A stretch of DNA of 64,000 bases, from contig NZ_CP016540.2 of NCBI RefSeq assembly GCF_001186155.3, positions 1,962,001 through 2,026,000 on the forward strand, in the 5' to 3' direction. A program made the position numbers and the translations under genes. This document shows positions 59,085 through 64,000 of this stretch, one piece after another (the stretch's first letter is position 1; each line of letters opens with the position of its first letter). The DNA comes from Planococcus versutus (GTDB lineage Bacteria; Bacillota; Bacilli; Bacillales_A; Planococcaceae). The notes beneath the pieces were generated by a model, which did no database searches, had not been told where the DNA came from, and saw only the letters and a list, made by a program, of their open reading frames with translations.

Positions 59085-60928
59085 TTAAGACCATTGGTAG
59101 AAACGACTTATGTCTCTGTAATAGCGGCAAAAAATATAAAAAATGTTGTGAAGCGAATCATTCTTCGAAACAATTGGTTGAAGAACAAAATAAAGTGCTA
59201 CAAGGCTTGTTGCAAGAGTTTTTCGAAAATCATCCACGCCCTTCTGAACAAAAAGAGTTAGTCAAATGGAAAGACCAAGTGGAAAATATTCTTGTGCCAT
59301 TATATGGAGAAGACAAAGCAAATGGAATAATCGGAGACATCTTTTTCTTTTCAGAACATGTAGCTATTTGGAATTCTTTTATCGAACGAAAAATCCTTGA
59401 AGAAAGTCAAACACAACTAAAGCAAATTCTGAACTCTTGGATAAACCCATTGTTTATGGCAGGCAGAGTTCTTTCTATTTCCAATTACCGCGCGAAAGTT
59501 TGCGATGTACTGTCTGGAACAGTCATGGAAATTGAAGTGAACGAATCGTTCTCTGTAGAAGTTGGAAATATTGCTACGGGTTTTTACTTACCGGATGTTC
59601 GAGTGGGAAATCATTTTTTAATGGTATTAAACAGTCTAACCATTGCAGTGGATGTTAACGATGACAGTATTTCAAAACTCAAAGAAATGTATGATAGTTC
59701 TGAACTCCTTACAGTGCCTGATTTTTATAAACATAATATACTCGCTGTTTATCAAATCTTAAGCAGCGGTCTTCTTGGCGCTGAGCAAGTATCTTCAACA
59801 GTTCTTGAAAAGGTTGAAGAACTAGAGAACTTCCTAATCGAGCACGATTTAAAAAGTGATGAGTTCATCGAAGTGTTTTTCCATCATATAGAGCCTCTTG
59901 CAAAAATTCCTCAGGAAGCGATTGCAGGAGCGATTCAATTCGCTATTGATCACCAATTTATTCAATTGGAGTGGAACCTTGAAAAAACAGCTCACTACTT
60001 TTCGGTCACAACTGAAAACGCAACACGTTTCAAAGATGAACTTGACGCTTTTTATCATACAGCTATGCACAATAAAGAAAATGACGAAGAAAAAGAAGCA
60101 GTTTATGCATTTGAAGTGGGAACAGATCCAAAAGGCAATGAACTGCAGAACTGGCACTTGTATATGCATTTAAAAAATGCCACTATTTCGAGTGAAAATG
60201 AATTAAAACGGCAAATGGAGTATTATCACAGTAAATCTTATGAACCAAAAACAAAAGCTGAAAATGCTCAATTGCTTGCCTACGCTGCCTACACAAGCAC
60301 TAATCGTACTGAGAATTTAGAAAAAATTCAGCAACTAGATCCAACAAATTCGGATGCTTTGCTACTAGAAGCTGAAGTAGAAACAGACTTGAAACAGAAA
60401 GAACTTCTACTTCAAAAAGCGATCGCTAGCAGCAAAGAACGCTTTGAGCCTGAAATGGATGTGGCTTGGCTTTATGTGCCAAACCGGTCGTATTTGCGGT
60501 CGTTGTTCTTGCTTGGAAATTTTTATTGGGAACAAGGTCGTTTTGAAGAAGCTTTCCCTCTTTACTATGAGCTGTTACGTTTAAATCCTGGCGATCATCA
60601 AGGTGCACGTTATTTAGCGGTCTCCACATTGATCGCACTTGATCGACTTCCAGAAGCTGAAAGTTTGATTGATCATTACGAAGAAGAGCTTAGTGATAAT
60701 GCTTTCTATGCCTGGTTTAAGTGGTCAATTGAACGAAAAAAGAAAATACTTTCTCAAGCAACTCAAGCTCTGTATGTGAGAGCAGTAGATCAAAATCCAT
60801 ATGTGAAAAAATATATTAAAAAACAGTATGTGGCAGTCCCTTATCCGAAGTCTTTAGTTATAACACCACGTTCTCCTGAAGAAGCAAGTCTAATATGGAC
60901 ATTTTTAGCACCTACACTAAATGCTTGA
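59081..60928 (+). CDS. SEC-C zinc motif and TPR-like protein
   Basis: Protein of 615 residues. The N-terminus GRNDLCLCNSGKKYKKCC is a complete SEC-C zinc motif (Cys11, Cys13, Cys22, Cys23). The middle (about 30-330) has no family I recognise. From about residue 380 to 560 there are helical repeats of TPR type, such as LFLLGNFYWEQGRFEEAFPLYYELLRLNPGD read in two parts. No membrane segment or signal peptide. Its ATG overlaps the hemerythrin stop and AAAGGAG lies eight bases before. A partner-binding or chaperone role is possible but not shown. Confidence 0.78.
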   Translation: MIKTIGRNDLCLCNSGKKYKKCCEANHSSKQLVEEQNKVLQGLLQEFFENHPRPSEQKELVKWKDQVENILVPLYGEDKANGIIGDIFFFSEHVAIWNSFIERKILEESQTQLKQILNSWINPLFMAGRVLSISNYRAKVCDVLSGTVMEIEVNESFSVEVGNIATGFYLPDVRVGNHFLMVLNSLTIAVDVNDDSISKLKEMYDSSELLTVPDFYKHNILAVYQILSSGLLGAEQVSSTVLEKVEELENFLIEHDLKSDEFIEVFFHHIEPLAKIPQEAIAGAIQFAIDHQFIQLEWNLEKTAHYFSVTTENATRFKDELDAFYHTAMHNKENDEEKEAVYAFEVGTDPKGNELQNWHLYMHLKNATISSENELKRQMEYYHSKSYEPKTKAENAQLLAYAAYTSTNRTENLEKIQQLDPTNSDALLLEAEVETDLKQKELLLQKAIASSKERFEPEMDVAWLYVPNRSYLRSLFLLGNFYWEQGRFEEAFPLYYELLRLNPGDHQGARYLAVSTLIALDRLPEAESLIDHYEEELSDNAFYAWFKWSIERKKKILSQATQALYVRAVDQNPYVKKYIKKQYVAVPYPKSLVITPRSPEEASLIWTFLAPTLNA

Positions 60929-60933
60929 TAACA

Positions 60934-60981
60934 CAAAAAAACAAGCCTCATTTTTCTAATTGAAAATGAGGTTTGTTTTTT
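60934..60981. terminator. Bidirectional terminator
   Basis: A stem of about 17 bp (AAAAAAACAAGCCTCATTTT with its complement, one G-T pair) around a small loop, with A and T runs on the two sides, between the SEC-C gene and the convergent 80-residue gene. Confidence 0.9.
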
Positions 60982-60986
60982 TATGC

Positions 60987-61229
60987 TTAACTATTAATAG
61001 ATCCAGTTTGGTTATCGTCTTTTGCAGAATCAAAATTTCCTTGTCCAACTCTTTTGCGTATTTCTTCTTCTGTTAATTTACTGCCAATTGGCCCTGTAGG
61101 AATATTTGTAGATCCACTTTCAGTTTCTGCACGTTCAACACGCGCAAACCCTGAATTTGTTTGACGTCCAATCCGTTCTCTTTCAGCTCTGCTTGAGTAT
61201 GTTTGTTCCACGTTTTTTTCATCAGCCAT
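60987..61229 (-). CDS. Small hydrophilic protein, family not recognised
   Basis: An 80-residue, highly polar protein rich in Glu, Arg, Ser, Asn and Gly, with no hydrophobic segment and no Cys; probably largely disordered. The start MADEKNVEQTYSSRAERERI follows GGAGG well, and a shared terminator closes the gene, so it is likely real. It is not like gamma-type small acid-soluble spore proteins, which have repeated GTEFASET segments. I give no function. Confidence 0.65.
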   Translation of the reverse strand: MADEKNVEQTYSSRAERERIGRQTNSGFARVERAETESGSTNIPTGPIGSKLTEEEIRKRVGQGNFDSAKDDNQTGSINS

Positions 61230-61610
61230 ATGAATACCTCCATTTCGACTTATTTTACGTTCTTACAATTTCATATTTACCTTATCACTTTTTTCTGATT
61301 AATCAAACATCAAGTACCTACTAATTTTATGAAACGATCTATTATTTTTAATTTATTTAAAAAAACGTTACAAAAAACTATAGTAATTGGAACCAGGAAT
61401 TAATTACCACATTATAGTTTATTAAATATTCTAAAAATATGTAAAATTCAGTTGTTTTTTTATTATACTTTGTTAATATGTATAGATAAGATTACTTTTT
61501 AACTAATAAATAATAATAGAAAGGACTTTAATAGGCTTTTATACTTATTTTTTTGAAAGTAAAGTAGTTTTTATGTATTGTCTGTATTACCCATTAAAGG
61601 AGGACAAAAA
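61230..61610. other. AT-rich intergenic region
   Basis: About 380 bp between divergent genes, very AT-rich, with no credible gene. It should contain both promoters; TATACT-like boxes occur near 61470 but no pair is convincing. Confidence 0.55.
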
Positions 61611-63941
61611 ATGATAAAAAAATTCTTTGCTACTGCAGCCACATTCGCTTTAGTTTTAACTAGTACAAATTTATTACCATCTGCCGCAACAAATGCAGAA
61701 AAACCCACAAATGTTAATCCAGTAGATTACGCAAAAGACATCAATTTAAATCCTATGCTAGAAGCACTTGTAAAAAGTTCTACCGGAGTTGCTATTAAAA
61801 CAGTCGACTTTAAACAAGGCGTTAAATACGATTTTGCAGCCAGCAACAATATGACTGGTTTTACAAATGACTCTGCGGACAATCCCATTTCTGTTGAGAT
61901 TCAAAACGGAACTCAGTTAACAACCCAAGAAATCGACGCCATTGCAGCCGATGATGGGAAAACCGCGATTACTAAAAGCAGTAACGGCTTTCCTTCTCAA
62001 CGCTTTGTAGTTGATGTTTCTAAAGATATAACCGCCGGTAATGAAATTGAACTTTACTGGAAAGGTAAAACGTTATCTAGTGGACTTGCCAATTTATCTG
62101 CTTGGGATTACAAAGCTAGTACTTGGATTGCGTTGAGTCAAGTCGAAGGAAATCAAAACAATGATGAAATTGTTTTATCTTCCGAAATTGATCTTGAAAG
62201 ATTTGTTAAAGACGGTAAAATTCAAGCAATGGTTCACGATTCTGGAACACTTACCGACTCTAAAGACAAAGACTTTACAATGCTCTGGTTTTCAGATACA
62301 CAGTATTATGCAGAAGACTATCCAGAAGTTTGGACTTCAATGACAGATTGGATGATTGAAGAATTTAAAAAAGGAAGATATGAATACGCAATGCATACAG
62401 GAGATTTAGTCAATCAATACGACAAGCCAGAGCAGTGGGAAGTCGCAAAAGAAAACTTAGATCGTATGGACGCAGCCAATATTCCTTACGGCGTCTTAGC
62501 AGGAAATCGTGATGTCATGCCTGATCGAACACAAAAGGTTTATGATTATACGCTTTTCGGTAAATATGCTGGTTTAGATCGCTTTAAAGACAAACCTTGG
62601 TTTGGTGAAGCAATGAATGAACAAAACCAAAATCATTATGATTTGTTCTCATTTGGAGACCATGATTTCATTATGCTTTATCTTGGTTTTGGAAAAGATG
62701 GTACTAGTGAATCCGTTGAATGGGCTAATAAAGTGCTAGAACAGTACGCCGATCATAACGCAATTCTTGGTATGCATGAAAACATTAACTCTTTGGCTCA
62801 ATATGTGACAGAGAGCGCCCGAATTGTGAACAGAGAAATTGTAAATCCTAATAAAAATGTCAAAATGGTTCTTAGTGGACATCACCATGGTTCAAATTAT
62901 CGAGTTAAACAAGTTAAAAATGAAGATGGTACCGATCGTGAAGTATTGGAAGTCTTGGGGAATTATCAAGGGAATCTTGCTGATGACCGCGGACAAGGAT
63001 ATTTACGTTTGCTGACATTTGATCCTACTGACGAAACACTTGATTTTGTTTCGTACTCACCTTATCTTAATGATTTCGATTTTGATCAATTTGATCAAGC
63101 TAAAGAAAGCTTTACAGCAAACTTTGACTTAGCAGATGTTGAAGCAAAACCAAATCCAAGACAAATTGAAACAGACTATATGGCTGTTAATATTTATACT
63201 GACCAATTAATCGGTCAAGATACTAACTTGAAACCTGGTGAAATTGCTTCTACTCAGTGGAAGGACCTAACCGAAAAAACAACTTACCAGTGGTATATGA
63301 ATATTACCAATGCTTCTGACGAAAGTGAAAAATCACCAATTTATCAGTTTACGACTGGACTTAAAGAACCTGAACCAGAGCCGGAACCTGTGCCAACAGA
63401 GCCAACATTCCCAGACGTAACACCAGAAAAACCAGACTGGGCTTACGAAGCAATTGAAAGAATGGCTGCAAGAGGTATAATTGAAGGCTATCCGGATAAA
63501 ACTTTCAAGTGGAGAAATAGCATTGAAAGACAACATGTTTCGCTAATGTTTACTCGCGCATTGCCAGAACTGAAAAGCAAAGCACCTTATCAATACTTTA
63601 GCGATGTTCCAAAAAACCATAAATACTTCGAACCTATTATGGCTACTCAACAAGCCGGAATTGTGGAAGGGTATCAAAACAAATTCCGTCCTGCTGGTAT
63701 GCTGACACGTCAAGAAATGGCAAAAGTACTCGTAATCGCGTTTGATATCGAGGAAAAAGGGACACATACATTCCCAGACGTTGATCCAAATGGTTGGTCA
63801 GATCCGTATATCGATGCATTATATGCTGCAGGAATTACAATCGGATCTCCTAATGGTAAGTTTAATCCAAAAGCAGATGTTACTAGAGCTGAGTTTGCTG
63901 TCTTCATGGATAGATCACTCAAATACACTGAAAAAGAATAA
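61611..63941 (+). CDS. Secreted calcineurin-type phosphoesterase with three SLH domains
   Basis: Surface protein of 776 residues. Signal peptide MIKKFFATAATFALVLTSTN to about residue 37; a beta-rich domain (about 40-220); a metallophosphoesterase domain (about 222-470) with metal motifs WFSDTQYY, HTGDLVNQYD, AGNRDV, GMHEN and LSGHHHGSNY; a fibronectin-like part; a Pro/Glu linker (EPEPEPEPVPTEP); and three SLH repeats (about 600-776) starting at FPDVTPEKPDWA, YFSDVPKNH and FPDVDPNGW. SLH repeats bind pyruvylated cell wall polymer. ATG 61611 lies seven bases after AAAGGAGG. Confidence 0.92.
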   Translation: MIKKFFATAATFALVLTSTNLLPSAATNAEKPTNVNPVDYAKDINLNPMLEALVKSSTGVAIKTVDFKQGVKYDFAASNNMTGFTNDSADNPISVEIQNGTQLTTQEIDAIAADDGKTAITKSSNGFPSQRFVVDVSKDITAGNEIELYWKGKTLSSGLANLSAWDYKASTWIALSQVEGNQNNDEIVLSSEIDLERFVKDGKIQAMVHDSGTLTDSKDKDFTMLWFSDTQYYAEDYPEVWTSMTDWMIEEFKKGRYEYAMHTGDLVNQYDKPEQWEVAKENLDRMDAANIPYGVLAGNRDVMPDRTQKVYDYTLFGKYAGLDRFKDKPWFGEAMNEQNQNHYDLFSFGDHDFIMLYLGFGKDGTSESVEWANKVLEQYADHNAILGMHENINSLAQYVTESARIVNREIVNPNKNVKMVLSGHHHGSNYRVKQVKNEDGTDREVLEVLGNYQGNLADDRGQGYLRLLTFDPTDETLDFVSYSPYLNDFDFDQFDQAKESFTANFDLADVEAKPNPRQIETDYMAVNIYTDQLIGQDTNLKPGEIASTQWKDLTEKTTYQWYMNITNASDESEKSPIYQFTTGLKEPEPEPEPVPTEPTFPDVTPEKPDWAYEAIERMAARGIIEGYPDKTFKWRNSIERQHVSLMFTRALPELKSKAPYQYFSDVPKNHKYFEPIMATQQAGIVEGYQNKFRPAGMLTRQEMAKVLVIAFDIEEKGTHTFPDVDPNGWSDPYIDALYAAGITIGSPNGKFNPKADVTRAEFAVFMDRSLKYTEKE

Positions 63942-63943
63942 GC

Positions 63944-63980
63944 AAAAGAGCTTGCAGCTGATCACCTGCAAGCTCTTTTA
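63944..63980 (+). terminator. Terminator of the SLH phosphoesterase gene
   Basis: Perfect 14-bp stem AAAAGAGCTTGCAG with CTGCAAGCTCTTTT around an 8-base loop, directly after the stop. Confidence 0.9.
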
Positions 63981-64000
63981 ATGTTCTATTGTTGAGTCGT

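Noticed and set aside
60987..61229. Possible gamma-type spore protein
   Set aside because: The residue mix is polar but the typical repeated GTEFASET and QQVRKQN segments are absent, and the genome context is non-sporulating.

Overview
This window is chromosomal DNA of a low-GC Gram-positive bacterium of the Bacillales, most likely a non-spore-forming Planococcaceae (Planococcus-like). The gene order follows the Bacillus subtilis chromosome in several long blocks: aroB-aroC-ndk-hepT-menG-hepS-mtrB-folE-hup, then yphF-yphE-gpsA-der-fni-ypfD-cmk-prsW, recQ-ypbB-fer, rsiX-sigX-resEDCBA-rluB-scpBA, and lysA-pdp-deoB-xerD-fur-nudF. At the points where B. subtilis carries sporulation genes (spoIVA, sleB/ypeB, spmAB/dacB, the spoIIA and spoVA operons, spoIIM) this window has only short gaps or unrelated genes. 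Most genes lie on the minus strand. No rRNA, tRNA, CRISPR array, insertion sequence or prophage was seen.

Layout. 1-6.2 kb: end of the aromatic pathway (aroB is cut by the left edge), ndk, the menaquinone side-chain and methylation genes, TRAP (mtrB) and folE. 6.5-15.8 kb: HU, a lipoprotein, gpsA, the ribosome-assembly GTPase der, type 2 IPP isomerase, an S1-repeat protein, an acyltransferase, cmk, prsW and asparaginase. 15.9-21.7 kb: bacillithiol-disulfide-reductase-like ypdA, a metallophosphoesterase, a CBS/ACT protein, a LysM membrane protein, recQ and ypbB. 21.8-26.9 kb: ferredoxin, a large secreted Vpr-like subtilase, and the riboflavin importer ribU behind an FMN riboswitch. 26.9-35.5 kb: rsiX/sigX, the ResDE two-component system, the cytochrome c maturation genes resABC, and rluB. 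35.8-45.4 kb: scpAB, a DUF309 protein, ribT, a newly noticed 34-residue membrane peptide coupled to lysA, pdp, deoB, xerD, fur, nudF and an aldo/keto reductase.

45.4-60.9 kb is an anaerobic nitrate respiration island: narGHJI-nreABC-hemerythrin in one direction, narK-moaA-Crp/Fnr regulator behind it, and a divergent hemerythrin/SEC-C operon upstream of narG. NarG-H-I form the membrane nitrate reductase, NarJ assembles it, MoaA starts the molybdenum cofactor pathway, NarK moves nitrate/nitrite, and NreABC senses oxygen and nitrate. The three promoters of the island share paired GGG-N4-CCC-like dyads spaced by two helical turns, the nearer one about 43-48 bp upstream of a predicted start site. 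This fits an NreC regulon that also includes the hemerythrin/SEC-C operon. NarK carries an unusual C-terminal PAS domain.

61.0-64 kb holds an unrecognised small hydrophilic protein and a secreted calcineurin-type phosphoesterase with three SLH repeats, which implies an S-layer or SLH-binding cell wall polymer.
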